A stretch of DNA of 64,000 bases. Source: Pseudofabraea citricarpa. Its lineage: Eukaryota > Ascomycota > Leotiomycetes > Helotiales > Dermateaceae. Location: contig JAPWGK010000011.1 in assembly GCA_029641185.1 (NCBI GenBank), positions 496,001-560,000 of the forward strand. Reading direction: 5' to 3'. The notes below the pieces were generated by a model, which saw nothing but the letters and a program-made list of their open reading frames with translations, did no database searches and was not told where the DNA came from. Below are positions 12,601 through 25,108 of the stretch, piece by piece. The position numbers and the translations under genes were made by a program. How positions within the stretch are numbered: the stretch's first letter is position 1; each line of letters starts with the position of its first letter.

Positions 12601-14455
12601 TATTGAAGAACATCATTAAAGGAAACGACCTGGCACATCCACTTTGTCAACACCTTCGCGATGGGCAGTGGCCGCTTGATTACATCGTTGGAAGAATAGA
12701 AAGATCTGCCAAGAAGGATGGATTTGAAAGGCTCTTGAAGCCTGCAAACTGGCTACGCGAACGATTTGATGCCATTAGAAAAGTACCCAGTTTCTTGCTA
12801 CCTCGTTACTTTGGGCTGGTCATTCGAACGGCATACAAAGCCGCTTGGGAACGGGGTCTCGAACTCATGAACGAAAATGTTCAAAAAGGACAGTGGTTCT
12901 TGCAAGACTTAGCCATGGTGAGCGTTCAGCAAACTGGATTCGTCAAATCTGCCTCGCTATGGCCTAAGAAGCCAGTCCCATCGTTGGCAGCAGGACTACC
13001 TCATTTTGCTGTCTCTTGGGCGAGATGTTGGGGCCGAGATGTCTTCATATCTGCAAGGGGCCTGTATCTCGGCACTGGTCGCTACGACGAATGTAAAGAG
13101 CACATTTTTGCATTTGCTAGTGTTCTGAAGCACGGCATGATTCCAAATCTCCTGAGCAGTGGCGATAAGCCTCGATACAATTCGCGAGACTCTATATGGT
13201 TTATGTTGCAAACAATCCAGGATTACGTAAAGATTGTGCCAGATGGCATCAAAATCTTAAAGGAGGAGATTCCTCGACGATTCTTACCATATGACGACAC
13301 ATATTTTGAAAGCAGTGATCCACGAGCTTACTCCAAATCCTCTACGCTTGAAGCCATCATTCAGGAAACCATGCAGCGCCACGCAAGCGGTCTCAAATTC
13401 CGCGAGGCTAATGCTGGTCCAGATATTGATATGCAGATGAAACCAGAGGGCTTTGATATCGAGATTCACGTAGATTGGTCAACCGGTATCATCTTTGGTG
13501 GAAGTCAATTCAACTGCGGTACATGGATGGACAAAATGGGCGAGTCAGAACGTGCGAACAGCAAAGGTGTCCCTGGAACACCTCGCGATGGGGCCGCTAT
13601 TGAGATTACTGGTCTTCTATACAGTACCCTTGCTTGGCTTTCTGACTTACACAAGAAAGGCCAATACAAGTATGCTGGTGTCTCAACATCCTCTCCAGAC
13701 CCAGAATCAGATTTGGATATCATCACATTTGAAAATTGGGCTTCCAAGATCCAGAAAAACTTCGAACGATGTTATTATGTACCTGTTGAGAGTTCTGAAG
13801 ATTCGAAATACGAGATCAACCCTGCTACAGTAAACCGTCGTGGTATCTACAAGGACCTTTACAAGTCCGGAAAGGAGTATGAGGATTATCAACTTCGTTC
13901 TAACTTTCCTATTGCCATGACAGTGGCTCCAGAACTGTTCGATCCAGAACATGCTCTCCGTGCGTTGTCACTTGCGGATAAAGTCCTTCGAGGACCTACC
14001 GGAATGGCGACTCTTGATCCAAGCGACATGAATTACCGACCTTATTACAACAACTCGGAAGACTCGACTGATTTCGCAACCTCGAAGGGAAGAAACTATC
14101 ATCAAGGACCTGAATGGCTCTGGCCGACGGGTTTCTTCCTCAGAGCACTTCTCAAATTTGATCTCATGCGGAGAGATGGGAAGGAAGAGCGGACGGAAGC
14201 ATTCCAGCAGATCACAAGACGATTGCAAGGTTGTAAAGAGGCTATTCAGAGTAGTCCTTGGGCTGGTCTGACCGAGTTGACTCAGAAGAATGGAGAGTAT
14301 TGCGCTGATTCGGTATGTGATTTCTTTTTCTTCCCCCTTCTTGCTGTTTCTTGGTAGGTACATTTTACTGACTGAGTTCTTTTTAGTCTCCTACTCAAGC
14401 TTGGTCGGCTGGTTGCTTGATCGATCTGTACCATGACGCTGCTCAATATGTTTAG
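9666..14455 (+). CDS. GDB1: glycogen debranching enzyme (4-alpha-glucanotransferase / amylo-1,6-glucosidase)
   Basis: Exons 9666-9895, 9947-14312 and 14387-14455 sum to 4,665 nt, 1,554 aa, the usual length (yeast and human about 1,530). One chain carries both activities that remove glycogen branches after phosphorylase. N-terminal GH13-like transferase half: VRIDSHGPKLGEV (about 447), FRIDNCHS with the nucleophile Asp (about 555), VVAELF with the acid/base Glu (about 584), THDNETP (about 680). C-terminal GH133 glucosidase half: CWGRDVFISARGLYLG (about 1103), NSRDSIWFML, GGSQFNCGTWMDKMGES (about 1260), GPEWLWPTGF (about 1463), and the end SPTQAWSAGCLIDLYHD formed by the last splice. Intron 1 (51 bp) has a weak donor, GTCGGT, fixed by the frame that yields FKLEPDFNRT. 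Cytosolic. It converges on the ligase gene to its right. Confidence 0.97.
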
Positions 14456-15211
14456 GTCTGAGAAGCGAGCAGCTACAAACGAGATGATATGAGTGAGATG
14501 ATGGCCAAGGTTAGAGGTAGAGGGGAAATATGTACAGAGATCGGTGCACACGGTACATGAAATGATGACGGTGCTGTAAATAGACAAAATTTCTTACTGC
14601 AACGCGGGCTAGCGGAGGGAAAAGAATGCGGGAATGAGAGAGATAGGAGAAAAGTGAAAAAGTACCACGACTCAAATCAAATTCAGTTGATTAATAAATG
14701 ATAATACGTTGATTTACTTGCTTGATTATTGTTCCTCGGGGTTACATGTTTATTTAAACCACATTCTTTCACTAGGAATCTCAAACTTCCTCAAGTAGAG
14801 AGTCCGTGAAAGGAAAAGGCAAAGCAACACCTCTTTATGCTCGTTACCTGTCGTTGCTAGCCAATACGCTGCCATGTAGTTAGATATCTAGGCAGAAAGT
14901 TACGAATAGTACATTTACCTGTTCAATCGATGATGTACAGGGCGATTGAAGGACCGATTTTTTGTTCCTAATTTTATTTTATTTTATCTTCTTCTTACAT
15001 TGGGATTCGGATTGTGGCCACTAGATGGTGGTATATCTATCTCCCTAGCTAGCACCGTAGGAATCTACAAAGCTTCAGTGCGTATTGTGCCCGTACTCTA
15101 TAGCAGGTCAACAAAAAAAAGGTCGACTTCAAAGTCCGCTCAGAGCAAGTATTCCCAAGATGGCTGCCTGCCTACCTACCCCACCGACCTGCGTAAGATG
15201 CGTCCCCTAAG
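14456..15211. other. intergenic between convergent genes
   Basis: 3' flanks of the debranching enzyme (+) and the CoA ligase (-). AT-rich, with TTTTATTTTATTTT-type tracts near 14,970-14,990; no ORF or RNA gene was recognised. Confidence 0.5.
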
Positions 15212-17016
15212 CTAAAGCTTAGCTCTAATCTTGTCCTTCTTCTGCCGGGCCTCTTCAGCTTCAGCTTCTGCTCTATAGCGGTCCTTCAATACGCGTCTGA
15301 GGATCTTGCCGCTCGCGCTCTTGGGGATCTCGTCGATGAACACCACGCCCCCTCTCAGCTTCTTGTGGCTGGCGACTTTCTTCGCCAGCCACTCTTTGAT
15401 CTCGTCGCCGAGCTTTTCGGATCCAGAGCCGGCGGGCTGGTTTGCCGCAACGATGTAGGCACGTGGCACTTCGGTGGCTTGCGATTCATCGTAGATGCCT
15501 ATGATGGCTACGTCGGTGATTTGGTCGTGGCCGAGGAGTAGACCTTCGAGCTCGGCTGGGGCTACTTGGAAGCCTTTGTATTTGATGAGCTCCTTCACGC
15601 GGTCGGTGATGTAGAAATTCCCCGCGGCGTCCTGGTGCCCGATATCGCCTGTCTTGAAGTACCCGTCTGAAGTGAGCGCGTTGGCTGTCCCGGCGGGATT
15701 GTTCAGGTATCCTACGAAAACGTTCGGGCCCTTTATCCATAACTCGCCTGTTTCTCCAGCAGGTACTTCTTTTTCATCGGCTGACATGTACTTTGCGATC
15801 TGGTTCGGGAGCAGTCGTCCTACGGAGCCGAGGGTTTTCTGCCAGTCGCTCCACGGCTGTGTGTGTGTTGTCGGGCTGGTCTCTGAGAGGCCGTAACCTT
15901 GCTTAATTGGGACTTTGAGGCGCGAGTACATTTGGTTGACGATGTCGCTAGTTATAGGTGCAGCGCCCGAATTCATCATGCGCAAGGAGCTGAAGTCGTA
16001 ATTAGATACAACAGGCGATTTAGCGAGTTGGAGGATCACAGGAGGGACGACGTAGGCAAATGTGATGCGGTACTTCTGTACGTGGGAGCAGAATTTGGTC
16101 AGGTCGAATTTTGGCATCACTACGAGTTCCAGGCCGGAATAGAGGGATTGGTGCACGAGACATGTGAGACCCTGCGATTTGTGATTAGTTATACAGGTTT
16201 ATGTGTGAATTGAGAGACAAACTTACATAGATGTGAAAGAATGGTAGGAAAGCCAGTAACCGATCCCCCTTATTGTCTTTACCGCCTTGCCAGCTAAGAT
16301 TCCCTCCCTCTGATGCCTTACCCTGCAATATATTCGCTACAATATTCCTATGCGTCAACATGACCCCTTTAGGATGCCCAGTTGTGCCGGAAGAGTACAC
16401 AAGGAAAGCCAGATCTTTCTGGGGGTCGATTTTCGCTCTGCGATATCTCGTCGCCCCAGAGATGTTCCGAATACTGGTGAAGTGCTTGTATCGAGCCTGC
16501 TCATCACGCTCATCGCCAATCAGGATTATGCGATCTTCAGGTATGCCGACTCTCTGACATGCTGCGACAGCTTCTTTCAAGTGCGCCTTCTGGGTTACGA
16601 GGGCTTTGGCTCCCGCATCTTTTAACTGGAAAGCTAGCTCGTCGACGGTATAACCAGGGTTTGCGGGTGATACGATGCCTCCGGCCCAGTGCGCGCCCCA
16701 TATCAGAGCTGGTATGTCGATACAGTTTGGCGTGTAAAGCCCGAGGACATCGCCTTTCTTCCAATCCCATGCCGCCTTTAAGCCCTTGCCAAAATCAACC
16801 GCTGTATTCTTGACCTGCGCAAAGGTGTACGACCGGTTTGTATCAGGATCCGTATAGATGACTGCGCGGTGGATTAGCAAGTGTTCTCAAACAACAGAAA
16901 GACAAAGTAGGCATACTTTTATCGTCGGGAAACTCCCTCTCCTTGCGCTCAAACAGCAATGCCCAGAGGTCGACATTGGGAATGTCTATTATTGGGTAGG
17001 TGGATTCAGTAGGCAT
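15212..17016 (-). CDS. 4-coumarate-CoA-ligase-like acyl-CoA synthetase, peroxisomal (PTS1)
   Basis: Exons 17016-16917, 16861-16227 and 16171-15212 sum to 1,695 nt, 564 aa. This is an adenylate-forming (ANL) enzyme that activates a carboxylate with ATP and joins it to CoA. Seen: the P-loop YSSGTTGHPKGVMLTHRN (about 189-206), FLPFFHIYG (across intron 2), NSGAAP, the A5 motif YGLSETSP (about 338), GYFKTGDIG, TDRVKELIKYKGFQVAP and the catalytic lysine region SASGKILRR. The chain ends in Ala-Lys-Leu, a canonical peroxisomal targeting signal type 1. Fungal homologues of the 4CL type act on phenylpropanoid or medium-chain acids; the substrate cannot be read from sequence. The start was chosen at the ATG giving MPTESTYPIIDIPNVDLW, usual for the family. 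Divergent from ATP11. Confidence 0.92.
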
Positions 17017-17758
17017 TGTGTGAGGTTGAGGCCGACGAGCAGGAGAAAGATCCAGATGTCCAGTTCGGGGATCCACGAGAAGTAGAGGGAGAGAATGTGG
17101 ACGGCAGCACTAGAAATAACTACGCCAGAGATAACGTCGAATGTTTTCGACATTATTGTGCGAATTAAGAGGACGTCACTTGGATGAATCTGCTTACCCC
17201 ACGCCGCGATTGGGGGGAGGGGAGGATGCCGAGCCGAGGTAGGCTGGGGTAGACCGAGCTGGGATTATCGCAGGAATCACGAAAGATGCTGGTTTGGTGG
17301 CGCAGAGGTCGGGAGTTGGAAGTTGGATCACTTGGAGTCGAGAGATGGTTGGAATGCTTGGATGAAATGAGATGGTTGCGAATCGAAGAGAACAGGAGAA
17401 CAGGAGACAAAAGCTACCCCTGCTTGAAACCCAGACGAGCTGGACGGTCAAAGCGACTCAAGCCCACGGGGCTGGAGAGACAAGGCTGAAGAGTATATTT
17501 TGGGGAATTGGCCAATAGGTCTAAGAGATGGCTTTTGCACAAAGCTACTTTGGAATTGTCAAGTCACAACTGGTTATTCTTCCCGGGCCCATAATTTACT
17601 AATCAGCTATGCAACATTGCTTATTTGTTTAGTCTTAAACCAACTATCACTCACCAGCCTTGCAGTCACGTGCTGTATAGCCATGTTTTTCTCGTCGAAT
17701 AGTAGTAGCCTTGCGACATAGATATCATCAACAGCTTCAACTTCTCAAGTGTCGCATC
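17017..17758. other. divergent intergenic region (CoA ligase / ATP11)
   Basis: 742 bp holding both promoters. No clear TATA box or known operator was recognised. Short ORFs on both strands lack family resemblance. Confidence 0.45.
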
Positions 17759-18740
17759 ATGGCAAGCTTTCGAACACCTACAATCCGCAATATAATCTCG
17801 GGTGCCGCGCCATATCTGCGAACGACGCAGAGGAGATGGGCACAAGTCCACGATGTACGATTCTTAGCTACACAGCAACCAGATCGAGTCCTGGAGAAAT
17901 ATAAAGAGAAGCTTGCGAGAAAGGCAAGAGAGTGAGACAATGAACCGCTTCAAGTAGACAAACATTTGCTAATTCTCAACCAGAGAAGGACTAAAGGATA
18001 TCAACGAACTCAAGGAAGTATACAAGGAGAAGATTGAGCATCTCAAGAAGAAAGCTACCGTCCCCCTTCCTACCATCGAGACACCACCCACACCACCTAC
18101 CTCGCCCAAGAACTCATCGCCCTTCCCCCCTCCTCCTCCAGCACCCACGATACCCGAGAAGAAAGCGAGTGGCGCACCACAAATCAAGACCCTCTCATCG
18201 TACCTAGATCTCGAGAAAGCCCGGGCCTTACCACAGAAAGATATCGAAACCATTTGGCGGCTCCGCAATCTCAAGTCGGAGCAATCGCTCTGTGCTACGA
18301 TTCCATTGAACATCTACTCAACGATCGAGAAGACGGCCAAAAAATTCCCTTCCTTCATCCTACCTCTCCCGCGCCCGGCGCCAGAACCAACCGAGATCCA
18401 TTTCCTGCAATGGACGTTCCCGGCTCCGAATACGGTTGTTGTGCTGTTCACGCATCTTGCCGAATTCAAATTGAGAGGGGAGTATGCTGAACCGCATACC
18501 ACAGTGACGCATCATTTGGAGCTTGCAGATGAGAAGGAACTCGTGTTGATGCAGGGACAGGTGGTGAAGGGCAAGGGGGTTACAGTGGAAGAGGCGCACT
18601 GGTTGATTCTTTGCCTGCAGCGCTTTTATGGGGAACAGGGACAACACGGTGCGAGGAAGAAGCTCCTAGAGGGATTCGGCAGGGGTGATGGCGGGTTTAG
18701 CGTAGAGGAGTTGGTTCAGGAGGCTGAGAAGGTTGACTGA
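17759..18740 (+). CDS. ATP11: mitochondrial F1-ATPase assembly factor Atp11
   Basis: Exons 17759-17931 and 17984-18740 sum to 930 nt, 309 aa. Atp11 is a matrix chaperone that binds the F1 beta subunit before assembly with alpha. The first ~30 residues are rich in Arg, Ser and Thr without acids, a mitochondrial presequence. A charged, predicted coiled-coil stretch (about 45-78) and a Pro-rich linker (about 79-115) follow. The family core begins at IKTLSSYLDLEKA and includes DIETIWRLRNL, SLCATIP, FILPLPR, EIHFLQWTF, VVLFTHLAEFKLRGEYAEPH and THHLELADEKELVLMQGQV. MASFRTP was taken as start because upstream in-frame methionines extend the chain without adding presequence character. Confidence 0.93.
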
Positions 18741-19166
18741 TGTATAGGTAGCTATGTTGGTGTATGAGTGGTGTATGAACATGAGATAGCAAATAGGCTT
18801 CATAAATGAGAATGTACAAAACACAATTTATACATCAGAAGATCCAGTTCGAGGAAGTACCAAAGTCACCGGAACACACTTTGTTGAAGTGTACTTATCT
18901 TCTAGAAGGTATGTCCAAAAGAAGATGAAAAAATCATGTTGTAACAAAGAAGAAGATAATCACTGAAGTATAACAGGTCCATCATCGTCACAGGATTTTA
19001 AAAAATCGATCCAGGCCAGTCCCCAACGCCACATTCAAGTTGAACGAAATAGTAAGTATAGATGCGGGCTAATAAGCATATGGTAATCGTAAAGACCAAA
19101 TACGACCCACACGTATATATCTGGGGTGCAATATAGCCTTGCCCACGATATAGTGAATAAGCGTTT
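18741..19166. other. intergenic between convergent genes
   Basis: 426 bp of 3' flank shared by ATP11 (+) and the HET gene (-). AT-rich with no recognised element. Confidence 0.5.
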
Positions 19167-21409
19167 CTAAACCAGTACGACCTCAATCTCTCTCACGCCA
19201 CTAGCTGGAACTTCCGCCCACATAAAACACCAGCCCACGCGTTTATAAATCTTCCTCGCAGCATCAACTGGAACTAGTACCACTCCCATGGGGAAACTCC
19301 GAGCCGTCGGGAGCGCAAAACCAGCACTGACAAGCGGCATACACAAGAACTCGGTTCCTACAGCTGGGTTCTCCATGGCCACATCGAAGATAACCTCGTA
19401 GTGATCTTGCTGAACATTCTTGCCTGCCCCAGCCCAGCCGGTTTGCTGCTCTAAGCCTGGTGCGGACTTTGCACCGCTCATCGCTTCCTTGTCCACCTTC
19501 GTGTTGAAAATGAACAGGAACTTTTTCTTGTCTGGCGGTGGAGGTGGAGCTTCTGAGGCTGGGTCGATAGCACCGAATACGCCGCCTTCTCCTGCCCGAT
19601 AAATTTTGATTCGACATGCAGGGCCGGATATGTGTAACTCGGAGATTTTGGTGGTGCTGCCGTTGCTGGTCGTTTGCGTCTTGTCCCAATTTACTCTTGC
19701 AATGTTCACAACGTGCTTGGTTCGTTTATACATGCTTGTTATGTGACCGTTGACTGATGCCCAGGACCAGGAGGGTGCCTTTGCCAGCCGAATCGAGTCA
19801 TGATTCGACTCTCGATACCAAGCCATCCCACCGACGAGGTCGCCTTTCCACATTCCCACATTCTCAAGATACGTATCTCCTACTGCCTTGGCAAAGAAAG
19901 TCCCAATGCCCAGGACAGCCGGAAGCCGATCTTCTGGCTGTGTCAGGTTCCGACGAGTGAAGTCGTAAATGAGCTGGTGCCATGGCCGTGCTTCCACCTG
20001 GCGTGATTTCGGATACGTGACGTAGCTTTTCAAGAAAGATATGTTCTTCGTCGACAGCGGTCCGGTCGATTCAAAATTAAACTCCATAGCTGGCTTCCGC
20101 CATTCTTTCACCAGGTCATCTAAGCGAGGTGTGGATTCTTTGTGCGTTGCTTTATATGACCAATCTGTGGGAATGTTCTCTCTGTACTCGGATGAACAGC
20201 TGGTGCCGCATTGCCAGTAGAGACCTTCCTCGGTGCAGAAGATAGTCCGCGCTGTGAGTAGCCTTTCTTGTAATACCCAGCCTCTTGTGCTTATTGTTGC
20301 AAGCTCGACGTTATTATACCACAGATCGACTTTCGGCTCGAGTATGAAGCCTCGCGAGCCTTCTGTCACCATACAGCGGTACGTCTGCAATTTAGCTGCG
20401 TCGCGTAGCTCGAAGAGGCCGCCATCGCAGTTGTCGCTTATACAACCAGCAATGGTACACAACGAATTGCGATAGATCTGGCTCATCATCTTGGCTTCCC
20501 TAAGCCAATCTTCTATGTCGTTTTGCGTTGGTTGTATCTAGCTAGATATCAGTAGGCATTCGGTTACTGAGAAACGTTACTCACAATACACAACGCATCG
20601 ACCCAAAGATAGCGGACGCCTAATCCTCTCGTCAGTGTCACGGCATCCCGTATAGTCTTCGGGAGACTATCGAATGTGATGTTACGGCGTCTTTCTTCAA
20701 TGTTCTGAATAGTGGTTTTCGAGTTCTGGGCTTGGGCCCCCCAGCAATAGCTGAGTGTTATATACCGATCTTTCCAGCTTCCCGTTTCCCGAGCCTTGCG
20801 CTTGATGTCCTTGGAAATCACAAGCTGTATAGCATTTCCCTTCTCGCCTGCGAAAACATCTAGGAGTCTTGTGGGTAAGAACTTGGTGTCATCTTTGCTT
20901 TGGTGTCCACATTCACGGTGCGTCTCCAAGCACGTTGAAATCCACGATTTCATTTTCCCAAACTGATTTGCGGGTCGAACTGCCCCTTCATTTCCCTGCT
21001 GGATTTCTGACGGCTCAATATCATGCACAGGCTGATCGTATTTAAGCGCCTCATCGCCACCGACGTTGATCTGTAAGCTCGGATACACCACCCCTCTTTT
21101 GAAAGCCATAATCACCCAGTCTATCTTAGCCGTGATCGAAGCACCTGTCGCAAAAGATGATGGTTCTGGCCATCGGTACCGCCCATCTTCTGTAGTCACA
21201 TAGAGAAGTTCTCGGCGGATGAATTGACAGAGCGGACAAGAAGAGCAGGCTGCTAGCTCTTGGTAGTTTCTGTGTAGCAGGAAGGTGTTGTTGGGTTTGG
21301 AACCATCCTCTAACTTCTTGGTTCCAAAGATTCTTACCCTGGTTTTTTGGCATGGAGAACATAATCTCGAGCTTGAGTCTTGAAGCTCTCTGTTGTTGGA
21401 AGCCGCCAT
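19167..21409 (-). CDS. HET-domain (heterokaryon incompatibility-type) protein
   Basis: Exons 21409-20585 and 20537-19167 (intron 48 bp) sum to 2,196 nt, 731 aa. HET proteins trigger cell death after fusion of unlike hyphae or act in other non-self responses; the partner here is unknown. The N-terminus has two Cys pairs (CSPC near 18-21 and CPLC near 59-62). The HET domain has its three blocks: [10 protein letters not shown] (about 217), [27 protein letters not shown] running across the intron to [22 protein letters not shown], and [19 protein letters not shown] with [18 protein letters not shown] follows. No NACHT or WD repeats follow, so this is the short, single-domain type. The start is only 220 bp from the RIP block, a common neighbourhood for this fast-evolving family. 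The gene itself shows normal CpA content, so RIP did not spill into it visibly. Confidence 0.93.
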
Positions 21410-21629
21410 GCTTATTTTCCTTTCTTTTATGAAGCGATATCTACGAGTGGTGTCATTGATGGTGCTGGGATAGGAGAATCACCTCTAGCTCTGATAGTTA
21501 TGTAGGATTGTGTTGATCCGAAGCCGTTGTACTTACGTACGGTATGCGGGGATATGAACAAAAATAATTGAGGCGCAGAGGAGGCGAGGCTTACACTGTT
21601 AAATAGAGGTTAGCCTTCGGCTAAACTAA

Positions 21630-21641
21630 CCTCTTAGAATA
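21630..21641 (+). repeat. left border word of the RIP block
   Basis: CCTCTTAGAATA. Its exact reverse complement stands at 59097-59108 on the other border. Just outside, AGAGGTTAGCC pairs with GGCTAA...CCTCT across a 3-base loop (21605-21635), a potential hairpin. Confidence 0.6.
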
Positions 21642-21814
21642 TTACTTTAAATCTTATATATATTAAATAATATAATAAATACTTTTAAAAAATATTAATT
21701 TTCTTTTTAATTAATAATTATTAATATAATATATTATATTAAATATTATAAAATTAAAACTTATTAATATTATTAAAATAATTATAAAAAGTTAATTATT
21801 TAATTATTATTATT

Positions 21815-21985
21815 ATAATATATATTATATATTATTATATATAAATTAAAATATAATTATTTTAATCGAATAATTTTTTAATTAATTTAATTAAATAAAT
21901 AAATTATTTAATTTTATTTATATAAATATAAGTATTTATATTAATTTTCTTTTATAATTCTTTTAATTAAAAAATTATCTTATAA
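21815..21985 (-). repeat. arm of the ~180-bp inverted-repeat family
   Basis: Runs in the same orientation as the right arm at 24922-25108: an inner ATTATATATTATTATATATA-like word, then ATTAATTTAATTAAATAA, then an outer TTCTTTTATAATTC...TAATAATT. More diverged than the 24-25 kb pair. Confidence 0.45.
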
Positions 21986-22149
21986 TAATTATTATAAGTT
22001 ATTATAATAAATATAATTATATAATTATATAATAATAAAAGATATTAATATTAATTAATAAATATATAAATTAAAAGATTTTATTATAAATATATTTAAA
22101 TACTTTTTATAATATTATTTTTTATTAAAAAGAAAAAAAAAAATTATAT

Positions 22150-22315
22150 TAGGGATTTAATACTTTTATAATTATTAATATCTTTAGTTATTATATAATT
22201 AATAAAATTAAGAAATTAACTTATTTAATTAAATTAATAAAAGTATTATTAGTTTTTAGAGTAATTATATTTTAAAATATATATAATAATATATAATATA
22301 TATTATAATATTAAA
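22150..22315 (+). repeat. arm of the ~180-bp inverted-repeat family
   Basis: Same orientation as the left arm at 24177-24357: TTATATAATTAATAAAATTA, TTATTTAATTAAATTAATAA, TATTATTAGTTTTTAGAGTA, ATATATATAATAATATATAA in the same order and spacing. Confidence 0.55.
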
Positions 22316-24176
22316 ATTACTTAGAAAATAATTTAATTTTAATTAAAAAATTATTTTATAATATATTTTTAATTCTTTTATTTATTTTATTAAATATAAA
22401 TTAATTTAATTAATTAATATTAATTATATAAGTATATTATAACTTTTATCTTTTATTATAATATTTATTAGATTAATATTTCTTTTAATTTACTTAATTT
22501 TTATAATTTTCTTATATTTATATACCTAGTAAAAGTATATTATATTAATTATAAGATATTTTTCTTATATAATTCTTAGTTAAATAAAATAATTAAATAA
22601 TAACTTTAAATTTATATAAATAAATAATAATATTATAATAAAAAATATATTCTTAATAATCGATTTAATTATTTTAATAATATTAAACTTATAAGTTATT
22701 TTATATAACTTAGTAACTAATATAATTTATATTATTCTCTTATATTTTATTAATAATTAATAAAATATATTTATTTTTCTTATAAAATTAAAATATATAA
22801 TAATATATTTAATTTATAATAAAAAGTTCTTATTATTTATAAATAAGATATTTATAAAAGTAATTAGATTTAATATTATTATATTTAATTTAATAAATTT
22901 TAAGCTTCTAGTAATATTATTTTATTATTATTTAATTTATTAATTTAATATTTTTATATTTAATTCCTTAGGATTAATTATCTAGATAATAAAAAAGAAA
23001 TTAAAAGAAACTTTTAGTTAATAAATAAATATAATATATATATTATAAGTATATTATATTATATATTAATTTTTTAGTATAAGAATAAAATATATAATTC
23101 TTTTAAAATTAATTTATATAATAATATACTTATTATTAATAATATTTAAATTATTATATTAATAATCTTATATAAAATTAATTAATTTATTAGATTAAAG
23201 TTATATAATTCTTTTATTAAATTTTAGTAGATTATTTATAATAAGTATCTTTTAATTTTTAGCTATAAAATTTTATTTTCTTAATATTAATAAATTTATT
23301 ATTAATAAGAAATAAAATATTATTAATTTAAAAGCTTATTACTTTAAATATAATAATATTATATAATAATTAAGTTATTTTTATTTTATTAATATAAAAA
23401 TAATAAATTTTAAACTAATAATTTTTTATTTTTAATATTTTATATAATAATTTAATTACTTTTAATATTAAATTATATTTAATTTCTAGTTTTTCTTATA
23501 ACTTTTTTAATAATTTAATATAAAACTAATAATTTAATATTATAATAAATTATATATATATTTATAAGATATTATATAAATATAATTTTCTTTTATTATT
23601 AAATATAATTATTAAATAAAATATTAAATATTAGCTTATATATTATATAATTAATAATTAAGTTAATATAATTTTTTTATTTATATTATTATAAACTTAT
23701 ATAATTAATTATAATTTCTTAAATATTTATAATATTTTTAATTTTTTATTTTTATTTATAAATTAAAAATTAAATAATTATATTTCTTATAATATATCTT
23801 TTAATTTTATTAATTTAAATATATTTTTCTTAAGTAACCTAATAATATAATATAATAAATAAGTTTTCTTTTTTTAATATATTCTTAAAAAAATTATTAA
23901 GTTTATTTATTAAATAAATAATAATATTTATTATTATTAATAATATTAATTTTTTTTATAAATAACTTAGTTTTTCTTTTTATAATACTTATAATTCTAA
24001 GATAATAAAATCTTTTATAACTTTTATAATATAAATTATAATAAATACTTTTATATTATAAGTAATTTTAAGAGTTTCTTTTATAATTATTATAAGTATT
24101 TTTAATTTTATAATAATAAATTATAATTATTATTATTATCTTTTAATATTATAAGATTAATATAATAATTTATTAT

Positions 24177-25108
24177 AATAACTTATAATAATTAATATAA
24201 AATAATTATTTTATTATAAGAATTATAAAAGAAAAATTACTAATATATTAATTATATAAATAATAAAATTAAAAAGTTAATTTATTTAATTAAGTTAATA
24301 AAAATATTATTAGTTTCTAAAATAATTATATTCTAAAATATATATAATAATATATAATTAAGATTTTTTATTAAAATTAAAATCTTAATTATAAGATTTT
24401 ATAATAATTAATTAAAATAATATAAGCTTATAAGATAATTATATAATATATATTTTCTTTTTATTATAATTAATATAAATAATTTATTTTAATATTTATT
24501 TTATTTAATATTTTTTTCTTTTTATATTAAAATATTAGAATTTAATATTATATTATATATAATAATTATTTTTAGCTTATTATATATATTAAAAGTATAT
24601 TTATAATTTATTAAATTACTTATAACTTTTATATTTTATTTATAGCTTTCTTAATTATAAAAATATATTAAATAATTAATAATAATAATAATAAGTTTAA
24701 TTTTATTATTTATAAGTATATATTAAATACTAATAATATATAAATTAATTTATTAAAACTTATAATATTATTAATAACTTTAAATAATATTTATAATATT
24801 ATTTAATTATATCTATAAAATTATAAGCTTTTACTAGAATTCTTTTAATTTAAATTCTTATAACTAATATATATTTTTTAAATTCTCTTATAATAAATTT
24901 TTTTTTTATTATTATAATATATATTATATATTATTATATATATTTTAGAATATAAATATTCTAGAAGTTAATAATATTTTTATTAACTTAATTAAATAAC
25001 TTAACTTTTTAATTTTATTATTTATATAATTAATATATTAATAATTTCTTTTTATAATTTTTTTAATTAAATAATTATTTTATATTAATTATTATATTAA
25101 TTTTATAA
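24177..25108. mobile_element. RIP-degraded element with ~180-bp terminal inverted repeats
   Basis: 24177-24357 and 24922-25108 are near-perfect reverse complements over about 180 bp (the inner 125 bp differ at only a handful of bases, mostly transitions). The 565-bp interior has no readable ORF. A short non-autonomous TIR DNA transposon or a foldback element would look like this. No target duplication can be judged in almost pure A+T. Confidence 0.6.

Noticed and set aside
17165..17489. ORFs in the CoA ligase/ATP11 intergenic region
   Set aside because: Open on both strands at once and compositionally biased; likely chance.
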